From: Linum tenue
Taxonomy: Eukaryota > Streptophyta > Magnoliopsida > Malpighiales > Linaceae
Length of the DNA: 64,000 nucleotides
Direction: 5' to 3'
Assembly: GCA_946122785.1 (NCBI GenBank)
Contig: CAMGYJ010000010.1
Location: 35,071,608 to 35,135,607 of the forward strand
Positions 10,638-21,033 of this stretch are shown here, one piece after another. The notes under the pieces are model-generated. The model was not told the origin of the DNA. It was given only the letters and a program-made list of their open reading frames with translations, and searched no databases. The position numbers and the translations under genes were made by a program. Within the stretch, counting starts at the first letter, position 1. Each line of letters opens with the position of its first letter.

Positions 10638-13600
10638 AGACATTATCCTTTTTGGACATGTTCTCAGGTAGGGGTAGGCAAACGGTTCGGTAAACCCGAA
10701 CCGGACCAAAACCGAACCAAAACCGAAATAATGCTATTCGGTTTGGAATTCGGAAGGAAAATATGGATATTTCGGAAATCAGGATTCTTACAACCGAACC
10801 GAATTTCTGACCGAAAAACTGAAATACTATAATTGCAACCTCCAAATGGTGGATTTTTATGTTTGTAGTTGTTTGTAGACTTAAAAATTTGATATGTTTT
10901 ATGACTTATGTGTTGAAAAGTTTGATTTTATCATTGATGATGCATATAATTACATATTTATTGTTTATATTAGGGATGAAAAATAATTTAAAAGTGAGAA
11001 GATACAAGTAGCCTCACAAATTCGGTTTTGTGTGAAAAATCTAACTGAACCGAATTATAAATCGGTTTAAACCATCCGAACCGAATTATAATTCGGTTCG
11101 AATTCGGTTTGAGAGAATTCGGGGACCCGATATTCATAATTTCGGTTGGTCGAAACCGAACCGATCGAATGCCCACCCTTTTTCTCAGGATACCACCAGA
11201 TCCCGATGAACCCCGAAGACGAGGAAAAAATAGCTTTCATGACCCCGTTTGGGAACTTCTGCTACGCCGGAATGCCCTTCGGGCTGAAAAACGTTGGAGC
11301 CACCTACCAAAGAATGATCGAATCAGTGTTCTAGCAGCAGATAGGGAGAAACGTCGAGACCTACGTTGATGAACTCATCGTCAAGACCAAAGAAGGACAC
11401 TCGCTTCTACAAGACCTCCGCGAAACGTTCGAATCTCTCCACAAGCATAGCCTACGCCTCAACCCGTTGAAGTGCGTGTTTGGCGTCGAGGCAGGAAAAT
11501 TCATGTGGTTCATGATAACCAAGCGCGGAATCGAAGTGAACCTAAAACAAATCACAGCGGTTCAACAGTTGCGCACACCCATGAATGCAACCGAAGTACA
11601 GTCGATAAATGGGAAGTTTGCCGCGCTAGGAAGATTCATTCCAAGGTCTGCGGACAAGAGCGCTCCTTTCTTCCACACCCTGGAAAGCGGCGCCCGATTC
11701 GCATGGACATCTGAGTGCGAAAGCGCGTTCGATGAGCTGAAATCGTACCTTGTATCCCCCCTGTATTGACTGCACCTAAGCTTAATTAGAAATTGTTCCT
11801 ATACTTTGCTGTGTCGTCCCGAGCCGTGAGCACGGTGCTAAAATCCAGAAGAGAAATCCAAACAGAAAGACCAATATACTACACATCTCGAACACTGTCA
11901 AATGCAGAAACAAGATATTCGCCACTCGAAAAAACCGCCCTTACCCTAGTGAGTGCATCTCAAAAGTTGCACCCATACTTCCAAACTCATTCAATAACAG
12001 TCCTCACTAACCTCCCGCTCAAGAAGATACTAAGCGCAAAGAAAGCATCAGGAAGAATGACAAAGTGGGTAGTTGAGTTGTTAGAGTATGACATTCAATA
12101 CACGCCAAGACTAGAAATTAAAGCGCAAATATTGGCGGATTTCATCGCAGAAGGAGTAGTCTTAGACACAACACCACATGGGGTGTGGGATGTACACGTC
12201 GAGGGAGCATCCAGCAAATACGGAGCAGGGGCATGAGTCGTGGTGCGTACTCCCACAGGAGCAATACATGAAATAGCTATCCGCGTCATGACTCTGAAAA
12301 CAAATAACGCTTCCGAATATGAAGCTATCCTGGCCGGTCTGGCGGCCGCCAGGGACTTGGGCTCAAACACGGCAAGAGTGCTATCAGACTACGCATTGGC
12401 AGTGAACCAACTCAATGGAATTTCGACGCAAAGGATGATGCACTCGCGCAATACATTGAGCAAGTGATAGAGCGAGCCGCAACGTTCGAGACGACAACTT
12501 ATGTGCAAATACCGCGCGAAGAAAACATCCATGCAGACGCGCTCTCTAAGCTCGCAACCGCCACTGACTTCGAGTCATCACAGTTAGTCTCGGTACAAAA
12601 GGAGGACTAAGAGAACCATCAAACCGGCGCGTCAATGTCACACAAGGGGCGGAAGAAGATGACTGGCGCACACCGATTGTAGAATACTTAAATAACGGTA
12701 CGATCCTAGAAGATCCAAAGGAACCGTGGGCATTGCGGCAAAAAGCATCGCGTTGCATTGGCGGCGAATTACATAGGCGCTCACATTCTGGGTTATACCT
12801 CAAGTGCATCGGGCCGGCAGAAGCGCAAAGAATAGTACAAGAAGTACACGAGGGCCTATGCGCAATGCACAGTGGCTTGTGCAGTATGGAGCGCACCATC
12901 CTACTCCATGGTTACTACTAGGCGAGAATAAAAAAAGATACAAAGAAGTTCGTCGACCGGTGCCACAAATGTCAAGTTAACGCGCGACAACATCACCTAC
13001 CATCCGCAGAGCTCCAAGGCAACTTGAGCCCATGGCCATTCATGCAGTGGGGGGTGGACCTCCTGGGACCCTTCCCAACAGCAAGGGGCAAGCGTAAATA
13101 CATCATAGTCATGGTCGACTACTTCATCAAATGGATCTAAGCTGAGGCACTAGCGTCAATCACCGCACAACAAGTCATCCGTTTCTTGAGACATAACGTA
13201 CTCACGTGGTTTGACATCCCCAATTCACTTGTGTTTGACCATGGCAAACAATTTAAATGTGCCGAAGTAATTGATTTTTGTGACCAGATGGGCAGAATAG
13301 CATGCTTCGCCTCAGTCGCATACCCCAAGCCAATGTCAAGTGGAAGCGACGAATAAAGTGATCCTACACGGGCTACACACCCGCCTGAAAGAAGCTAAAG
13401 GCAATTGGACAGAAGAGCTCCACACAGTACTATGGGCACACAGAACTACATTCAAGATAGACACAGGAGAAATGCGGTTTGCGCTAACATAAGGTGCAGA
13501 CGCGATCATACCCATTGAAACATCCACACCAACTTACCGAATCACGATGTTCGACGAAGAGAGCAACAAAAATGTCCAATTAATAGAGTTGGAACTAGCA

Positions 13601-13858
13601 AATGAGCGAGGCGAGTTAGCATACATCAAGCTAGCGGCGACGAAGGCACAAATAGCAAAGTACTACAACGCAAAATTGGTTCCCAACAATTTGAAACTAG
13701 GTGACCAAATGTTGAGGCTGAACTTCGCCCGGATCCAAGACAAGGCAAGCTAGCACCCACATGGGAAGGACCGTAGCTGGTCCGAGAAGTTATTGGCGCC
13801 AACACCTTCAAACTACGAGAGTTAAGCGGAGCCAAAGTGCCAAGAACTTGGAACGCCT
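10638..13858 (+). pseudogene. Ty3/gypsy pol remnant (RT, RNase H, second RNase H, integrase)
   Basis: The reading resumes in RT with LSFLDMFS (10640-10668), is split by a MITE, and continues with GYHQIPMNPEDEEKIAF and PFGLKNVGATYQRM. The catalytic YVDD reads YVDE near 11365, so one active-site aspartate is lost. RNase H follows (TYYTSRTLSNAETRYSPLEK-like, about 11870-12160), then a second RNase H-like block beginning DVHVEGASSKYGAGA near 12190. The integrase region includes a zinc-finger-like HxxxxxH...C segment (about 12780-12990) and GVDLLGPFPTARGK (about 13050). Stops interrupt the frame at about 11332, 11767, 12235, 12466, 12920, 13138 and later. It cannot make an active polyprotein. Confidence 0.85.
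10669..11181. mobile_element. hAT-type MITE, family B copy 1, inside RT (TSD TTCTCAGG)
   Basis: The element begins TAGGGGTAGGCAAACGGTT and its right end carries GAATGCCCACCC. A perfect 8-bp duplication TTCTCAGG flanks it at 10661-10668 and 11182-11189. Removing the element and one duplication restores the conserved RT stretch FLDMFSGYHQIPM across the junction, which independently proves the boundaries. The interior is about 500 bp, AT-rich with GAACCGAA subterminal motifs, and non-coding. It is closely related to the copy at 63412. Confidence 0.9.
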
Positions 13859-14164
13859 GAATTTGAGAAAATATTTCCCTACTCTTTACCCTATTATACA
13901 AGTGTATGAACGGCGGTTCACCGCGATCAATAATGCATGACTACTATTACCGCTACTAAACAGATAAATATGAAACAAAGTAATCGTGCGGTCATGACTT
14001 ACGCAAGTCGAGTAAACATAAGCAATAGTGCACGCAAATTCAATACGATAATCATGAATTACGCGGATGGATTCAAACTTTGGATTGTTTAAACAGGGAA
14101 AATGCAGACCGAACATTGTTCCAAAATACAAGTTAAAACGCGAGTACAGTTAGACAAATTTCAC

Positions 14165-16673
14165 CTAATCGATCACGACATTCTCTTCCAAACCCGCTTC
14201 ACCCTCCTCATCCTCCGACTCTAAATCAGGGTCCAACGACCGCCTTTCACCTAGCCAGCACTGAACATGCCTAACCATAGCATTGGTGTTCCAACACACA
14301 CCAGGGTTCTCTGGCCGCACCTTCTTGCGGACGACTATGACCGCTTTCGTCATTCAATCCGCCAATATCTTGTGAAAAGCGGTCATCTTGTACTAACGAA
14401 TGGCATTCGCCTGAGCGTCATGCACGGTATTGGCTTTCGCCACCTCGTGTACAAGCACCAGATCCTCCTTCTCCCTCTGGAATTCATCTCGCGTATTCTT
14501 CAATGTTTCAGCGTGATTTAGTTCGAGGTGCCGCTTCTCTTCAGCAAAATTCTTTCGAAGTTCTTCACGAATAGCATCTACCTCTTCCGTCCGAGCTTTC
14601 TCCTTGGCCTCTCGGATCTCATCCTACAGCTTGCTTTGCAATTCACCCAACTGTTCAAACGCTTTTTTGGCCTTCCTAGTAGCATCTTCCACGCGCCCCT
14701 CAGCACCCTCGACCTTCCCCTCGAGTTGCAGGCTCCTCTCCAGTTAAGCTTTTAAAGTTGTGGTGTCATTGGCCCTATCATGTTGGGCGCGGAATGTAGC
14801 CAACAAGCCCTACACCAGAAAACACGCCAATTACCTTAGTAAAACAACAAAACAACAACACAAAACAAAAATAAGAGAGAGTTAACGAGTAAAATACTCA
14901 TAGCAAAATGGATTTCGGCCAAATACTAGAGTGAGTCGTTGCTCTCCATTCGCAGTGGGATACTCAGCACTGGACCCACCGCATGTAAAGCGTGATGCAC
15001 ATCACTTAGCGATGAAACGGCGCCAGAATGCAACCTCACATTACGAAAGTGCGTGGGAACGAGGGTCTCAAACCCAGGCATCTCGGGCAATGTCTGCTGG
15101 ACAGTTTGCCCCGAGAAACTCCCCCCGAGCGCCCTATCAGGTCGAGGCATCTTGTTAGCCGTGGGCTCTCGTATCACAACCTTGCTCACGGGCTTCACCG
15201 CCAAACACGCAACCTTGGAGGCTTTCTCAGCTATGATGGGAGTATCGACCTCTTTCCTTTTCTTGTCGGCGTGAGTTGCCTTGGGAACTTTGACAACTTC
15301 GTCGACATACATCATGCTGACCACCGCCGAGTAATCCACGCCTGCAACAATGAGTCGTAAGAAGGCCGTTAATATGATAGAATACAAGAACAATTGAGGA
15401 GTAACTAACCATCTTCAAACAGCTTCGTCAGACGCTCTGCCCGAACTCCTTTCCGGTACAGGTCTATCAGATCCTTCAACAAAGCCTCGTACTCCGCCTC
15501 CAAACTGCTATACTTGCCGACGTCTGATTCAAACCCCTTCGCGCTTTCATTCTTCCAAACGGTTGGTTCCTCTACATACTCACCGGCCCACTCACTGGGA
15601 ACGGGCTTCGCATGGAGAACCGCTCAAACTAGTTCTTGTCCAACTTTGGAGATCCATAAACATACATGCCCGACCTTTTATTGCGGCGCTTCAACGATAT
15701 CCAATCGATCTTGCTTTTCTCACTGGGCTCCTTCATCTTGTAAAACTTGCGGAACAGACCTTATGTTGGCTCATGCATTATGACCGAGGGAGACAACCGC
15801 ACAACAGAGCACTTCAACCGCCGCAATAAGGCGCACAACAAAGGGTTCAAGGGGAACTTGAATCTCATCCGCCAATACTCAGAATAGATGCCGAACCAAT
15901 GAGGGGGACAGTTTCCGATGCAGCTTCGTTCCGAAGGCACCACGTACTGCCAATTGGGGGGCAGACCCAACCCGTGCACTAGCTCTTCCACTTCCCTCCG
16001 CCCCAATACGGACACGTGATCCGGCCCGCGCACCAGATTGTCATTAAACGCGGAACTAGGCTCAAACATCTCCACCCACTCTAAAATAGCGTGCCGGGCG
16101 TTGACGTGGCGCGTACCGAGCTGACTCATCACCTCAGATACGCGCGTAATTAGCGCAGGAGGTTGATCAAACGGAGGTCAGACTCCGTGTCCGAAACCTC
16201 CACATGAGTGGTGGCAGAAGGTTGTGAACCACTACTGATTTCGCGCCGAATGATCAACAACCCCACGCACTAGAACTCAACTCATCCCCTTGTCCCCGCC
16301 GTCGACCTCCCTCAGAAGAGCTGTGAAGAAGTTCACGGCCGGCGTCGATGTCATACGACGGCGTCGCCAGAACGCCTTCGCTCACAACTCCATCGCTTCC
16401 CTTGTCGCCAGAGTCGCGAAGTTCAAGAGACGGATCAGTAGAAACGAGAGAATGGGAAGAAAGATTACCTTCTTCGTCGGCAGCGACCTCGATCTCAACG
16501 TGGGAACCGTCGTCAACCATCCTTAGAAAGAGTTGCGTCGACTGAGAAGAGGAAGAAAAAGGTCGCAAACGAAGGAGAGGAATATGGGTTTGAGAGAGCA
16601 TTCGTAAGAGAAGAGAAAGAGTGAAACGGAAATAATGCTTCTCTATTAACAAGGATGGACTATTTATAACCAA
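14165..16673 (-). pseudogene. antisense ORF of the Ty3/gypsy element (Transposase_28-like, coiled coil)
   Basis: Between integrase and the 3' LTR the coding signal switches to the minus strand. From 16673 downwards there is a serine-rich acidic N-terminus (16254-16673). It is followed by a block with PPHWFGIYSEYWRMRFKFPL (15761-16132), which resembles the Pfam family called putative gypsy-type transposon (Transposase_28). Next come a lysine-rich linker (14926-15393) and a highly charged predicted coiled coil (about 14380-14830), ending in an acidic tail at 14165. Stops and frame changes separate the pieces. Antisense ORFs of this kind are reported from Tat-clade elements; their function is unknown. 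The family match is by eye. Confidence 0.65.
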
Positions 16674-17011
16674 GAGGAAGGAGAACGATAATGGCTTAAC
16701 AACATGGGGGACTGCAAACGTAACATCAGCTTTTTCGAAATTCGAAATTCAAAAAAGTAGCCGCCAAAACCGACGAACAGGGACGCGCCACGTGGATAGT
16801 AGCTGTTTGACGAATGGGGGGCATAAGGCGGTGACACTCCCTATGCAAGCGCAGCGCCTGGGGGCAGGATATACTGCAGAAGAGAAAATGAGCACCCACG
16901 AGTAAAAAAATTAAGAAAGAAAAGCACGCCGCGACGACCTGAACCAAGCCTCAGAAAAAACACACAGACGAAACAGATGGCATTAGCGGAATACCCCCTG
17001 CTGGGGGCAAT

Positions 17012-17555
17012 TTTTGGGGGCATGGCTCGGGTCAGGTCGCGCCATTAATAACACCGGCCGCCATGAGAAGGGATGCGAAGTACTAAGGCAAGAGGCGGTC
17101 AACCCTTATCCTCGAGTACGTAAGCATCCGCGAGCACCATAATACCTCCCGCGCTAGTGTGTCCTCTCACGCCGAAGTTGGTACAGGAGTAACGGTGTCA
17201 CTCGCGGACAAGTATTGCAATGCAGCACCGTTTTACTGACAGCCCATCATGTCTCACTAGTAGACCTCATCATACCCTAGTTTTCTGTCCCTTCCAAACA
17301 TTGTGTCACATTGGGAACCCACCCACCGGAAGGTAGCCTATAAATAGAGCATTTACCCCGGTGGGTGAAAGGGGGATTTTCTGCACTCTCTCTAGAAAAA
17401 CTAGAACTTCTATCTCTAGGATCTCTCTCTCTCTCTCCCTAAAAACTCCTGTAACCCAAAAAGAAGGAATAAAGGCACAAAGCGGATTGCACTTCTTATT
17501 TCACTCGCCCCCATAAACTTCTTCTCTCACTCCTATCCTCAGTTAGACATAAACA
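17012..17555 (+). repeat. 3' LTR, complete (544 bp)
   Basis: This intact LTR copy contains a TATA box TATAAATA at 17339-17346, a CT-rich tract (about 17420-17440) and an AATAAA signal at 17468-17473, giving a plausible U3-R-U5 order. The outer end is CA at 17555, followed by target duplication CCTTC. The first two bases are TT rather than the TG seen in the 5' copy. The stretch before it (about 16990-17011) is G-rich and probably includes the polypurine tract. Confidence 0.8.
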
Positions 17556-17560
17556 CCTTC

Positions 17561-18460
17561 TACTTACATTAAGAAAGTAATAGACAATACGAGTTTTGTA
17601 GTAATGCAACATCTTATCACCTGTGGGCAATCAAATATCTTTGAAGATTATAAGCCTAGACAATAAAAATAACACACTCTTTTAACACTTATAGAATAAA
17701 ACCCCCAAAAAGTCATATTATAGGAGATTTATGGACGACGACGTTGAAGATGACACTATTGTATGATCATTATACCTACTTCTTAAGAATCTTCATAAGA
17801 AAAATAACAACAAGCTCATCCATCACATTACAACTAGAGAATAAAATGCAAACAAACTTAGAAATTGAATGAAAGATGAAAATCTCTTTAGAATAAGACA
17901 AATCTAAAAAAATAAATGTATAGAGCATTTTCCAAATTCATGGGAGTCAGTTCATGAGTTATTATTAGGCTGTTTCATTTGCTATTTTAATTTAACTCTC
18001 TGGAAACAATCACATAATAAACTTCTCATATACACTTCAACCTTTGTACTTGCTTCAACTCCCTACCAGCAAGCATATCAATTAAGATTGAATGACTCTA
18101 ATTAAATATGTTGATTCATTAAGAATGGTTTATCCGTTACCAGCAACAAGCATATCTTTCAAAATTACAAATCAAATATACAAACACAAATATTAGTTCC
18201 ACAAACCATTCTCAAAACATATAAAAATAAACAATGGTGTGATGCCAACACTCATGCAAAACAAATGGGAAAAATCTCAAGTATAATAACAACAAACTAG
18301 AAAAATGTGGTGCCTAAGAAGCACATTAAAAAACTAAACCAACAAACTCAAATATGAAATTACTAAGCAACCCATAAACACTGCATGTAAAAAAATGAGC
18401 TTGTTATGAGTTGTCAAATAGTGAGAGAATGATTTACGTAATATGTATAATTAAGTGACC
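17561..18460. other. AT-rich spacer without genes
   Basis: No coding region, RNA gene or repeat with clear boundaries was seen between the retrotransposon and the MITE at 18469. Confidence 0.6.
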
Positions 18461-18468
18461 ATTTTGAC

Positions 18469-20594
18469 TAGGGGTGGAAATAAGGTTGGGTGTGGTTACC
18501 TGCCCAACATTTTGCCGGTAACCACATCCACAAATATAGAATTACGCTACCCACAACCCACACCGCAGCGGGTAGTGGTAACCACTACCCACTGCGGGTT
18601 GGTTGTGGATACTAGGGGTGGGAAACGGTTTGGTCCGGTTAAAACCAGACCGGATTAACTCGATTTTTTGAAACCGTTTTGGCCAAAGCAGCAACCGGAA
18701 ATTGGATTGGATGGGAATCCGGTTTCAACCGTGACCGGACTAGATTGAATCCGGTCCGATCCAGTTTCAACCAAAAACTGCAAACCCTCCCTTCTCCCTA
18801 AACGCCACCGTTTCCATTCCTTCTCTCCCAGAATTTGAAAACGTCACCAGCATCCCAAGGACCCCAACCCCAAATTGCCAATTCTCTTTCTCTCTCCCTC
18901 CGTCTTTCTTTCTATCCCCTCCTACTTTGAAGAGCGCCGCCGATGGAGTTCACCCCGATCTCTCCCACCGACGCAACCATCGCCACCATCCCCGCGTCTG
19001 CCTCATCGTATTCATCGCCACTCCATGTCTTCCTCGTCGTTGTGTCTTCCCTCTCCGTTTCTCTCCACTTTCACTTGTTGCTTCGTGAATGTTGTTGCAT
19101 GTTCCGATCTAGAGGAGATCGAGACAGAGGGTGCAGATCAGAGGCGGTTTTCATTGTCATCGCCGTCGAGCAGCGACTAGACCTCGGCGGCTCGGCCAGA
19201 AGGGGGGTATCACCCTGTCGCCGGGGAAGAGAGGTGAGTCGGCGGTGCTTTGATGTCTGTGCGGCGATCTATTCGACTTCTTCTTCTACTCGTCTTCTTC
19301 TTCGATAGCAGAGAGCAGAGAGAGAGAGAGAGAGTGGCAACGCGGCGGTGTGGTGAGGTCGCGAGGAAGGATGGTGTTGGGCTGGGCGATTAGGGTTTTA
19401 CGAGTTGGGATTTGGTAACTGGGCTTTTGGGTTAGGATGTGATGACTGATGACAGTTGAGAGGGCTTTAGGGTTGGGCTTGGGAGTTGGGCGTTAGGCTG
19501 GGCTGGGGAGTTGGGCTGGGCTGGAAAGAGAAGGGTCGGTTTCCCGATTTTTTCTGGTTTTAACTAGAGTACAACTGGTACGGTTTTCCCCCTAATATCA
19601 GCAACCGGAATCCAGACCAGACCGGGTTGTATCCGGTTTTGGTTGTGACCGAGACGGTTTAAACTGCCCAGTTTTCGGTTTGACCGGAAAACTGGGACCG
19701 TATTCCCAGCACTAGTGGATACCCACAAAAATTTCCCATTAAATATAATAATATGGTAATTAAATAGTGATGTTGTGTTTCTTCTCAAACAAAAACATAC
19801 ATAAAAGAAAGTTAATAACGTGTTAAATAAATTATAAATCTTGAATACAATAGGTTAGTTAGTGTAAATTCTGAAGAGATGGATTTGGAAAGTGGTTTGA
19901 AGATAACGGAGAGGTAGAGTGACTTGTTACCAGACAAACATCGTTGCATGTCACGGCTCCTCCGATTGCAACAACAACAAAACACAAAAGTGGCTCGATA
20001 AGTGGAGGCGCCCGCTTTTAATGAGTCGATTATTCTGCACTCTCTATTATAGTATTGTATTGTTGGTAGCTAGTTGCATGTTGTGTTGTTCGTGAGTTCG
20101 TGGAGAAATAGAGATGAGTTTGGGTAGGACTAATCTTTATCGATTGTTCCCCTCTTTTAACGAATCGATTAATTTATCTGGCTATATCTATGGACTTGAT
20201 TTTGTTATAAAATAAACATATACCACACGGACAATGCTTATTTGATAAAAGTATCTCACATAAATATTGCGTATTGACTTGGTTTTGTTTTATAGAATAA
20301 GTGTGTATTTGATTTTGGTAGCTACTTTAATTCTTAGTCTTCCAAGTTTCACAAACTAGTATAACTAATGTGGTTAATAAGGGTTACAAAGTATTTTGAA
20401 GAAATAAATAAAACTAATGTGGTTAATGTGGATTTTGTGTGTAAACGGCTGTGGGTAGTGGTTAACCACTAACCACAAAAATCAATATTTTGCTACCCAC
20501 TATCCACAAATTATGGGTATGGGTTTCCACAAAGTGTGCAGTTTGGTGCGGTTTGCCGGTTACTCGTAACCCGCAAACCAAACTTCCACCCCTA
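18469..20594. mobile_element. hAT-type element, family E, hosting a nested MITE (TSD ATTTTGAC)
   Basis: The terminal repeats are TAGGGGTGGAAATAAGG at the left and its counterpart CCAAACTTCCACCCCTA at the right. The perfect 8-bp duplication ATTTTGAC lies at 18461-18468 and 20595-20602. Subterminal regions are rich in GTAACCAC/GTGGTTA motifs. Subtracting the 1102-bp nested element and its duplication leaves about 1.0 kb of non-coding sequence. It has no transposase. Confidence 0.85.
18613..19714. mobile_element. hAT-type MITE, family C, with gene-like filler (TSD GTGGATAC)
   Basis: It is inserted inside the element at 18469. The left end is TAGGGGTGGGAAACGGTTTGG and the right end carries GGGACCGTATTCCCAGCACTA. 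The 8-bp duplication GTGGATAC is perfect at 18605-18612 and 19715-19722. Subterminal sequences are CCGGTT/AACCGG-rich. The central part (about 18780-19520) is unlike the ends: it is GC-richer, pyrimidine-rich, then contains an ATG (18943) opening a 121-codon frame with no known domain, an AG microsatellite (about 19315-19334) and GGGCTGGG-type repeats. It resembles the 5' end of a host gene carried as filler. Confidence 0.85.
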
Positions 20595-21033
20595 ATTTTG
20601 ACTATTGAGGGTATGTTTGTACTAAGGGAGGGAGTCTAATGGAGAGGGATAACATATACACTAGCTTGTATTTCGGTATTAGGGGTTAATGACATAAATA
20701 TTATATATTTTTTAATTTACCGTCAATATGGTGGATTAAAAGGTATTTACACAATTAGGTGAGAATGCCTGAGACTCAGGCGTTGCCGCTGTCCAGTTTT
20801 TTTGGATCATTTGATAAAGGTGGCAGCGGCGGCGCCCAAGACTGAGGTGGTAACGCCAGAGACTGAGGCGAGTAGGTTGGAATTTGTACCTAGCGATGGC
20901 GCTCAAGACTATGGCGGGTCCGCTGGCATATTGCTGGCTCCCCTATAAAAACCAGAGAATTTCGTTTCAGTTACTCACCACAAAAAAATCGACGAAGTTA
21001 GATGAGGGAGAAGCTCTGGTTGCTGTTGCAGAA

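Larger units (their letters stand above)
10369..17555 (+). mobile_element. decayed Ty3/gypsy retrotransposon, Tat-like, with large deletion
   Basis: Two LTR copies (10369-10637 partial and 17012-17555) flank pol remnants. The element is bordered by the 5-bp duplication CCTTC at 10364-10368 and 17556-17560, and the LTR ends TG...CA at its outer ends. The gene order is RT, RNase H, a second RNase H-like block, integrase, then an antisense ORF before the 3' LTR. A second RNase H and extra antisense ORFs are known for the Tat clade of plant Ty3/gypsy elements; the clade call is inference. The primer binding site, gag and protease are missing. Several stop codons and a MITE at 10669 show that it is dead. 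Confidence 0.85.
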
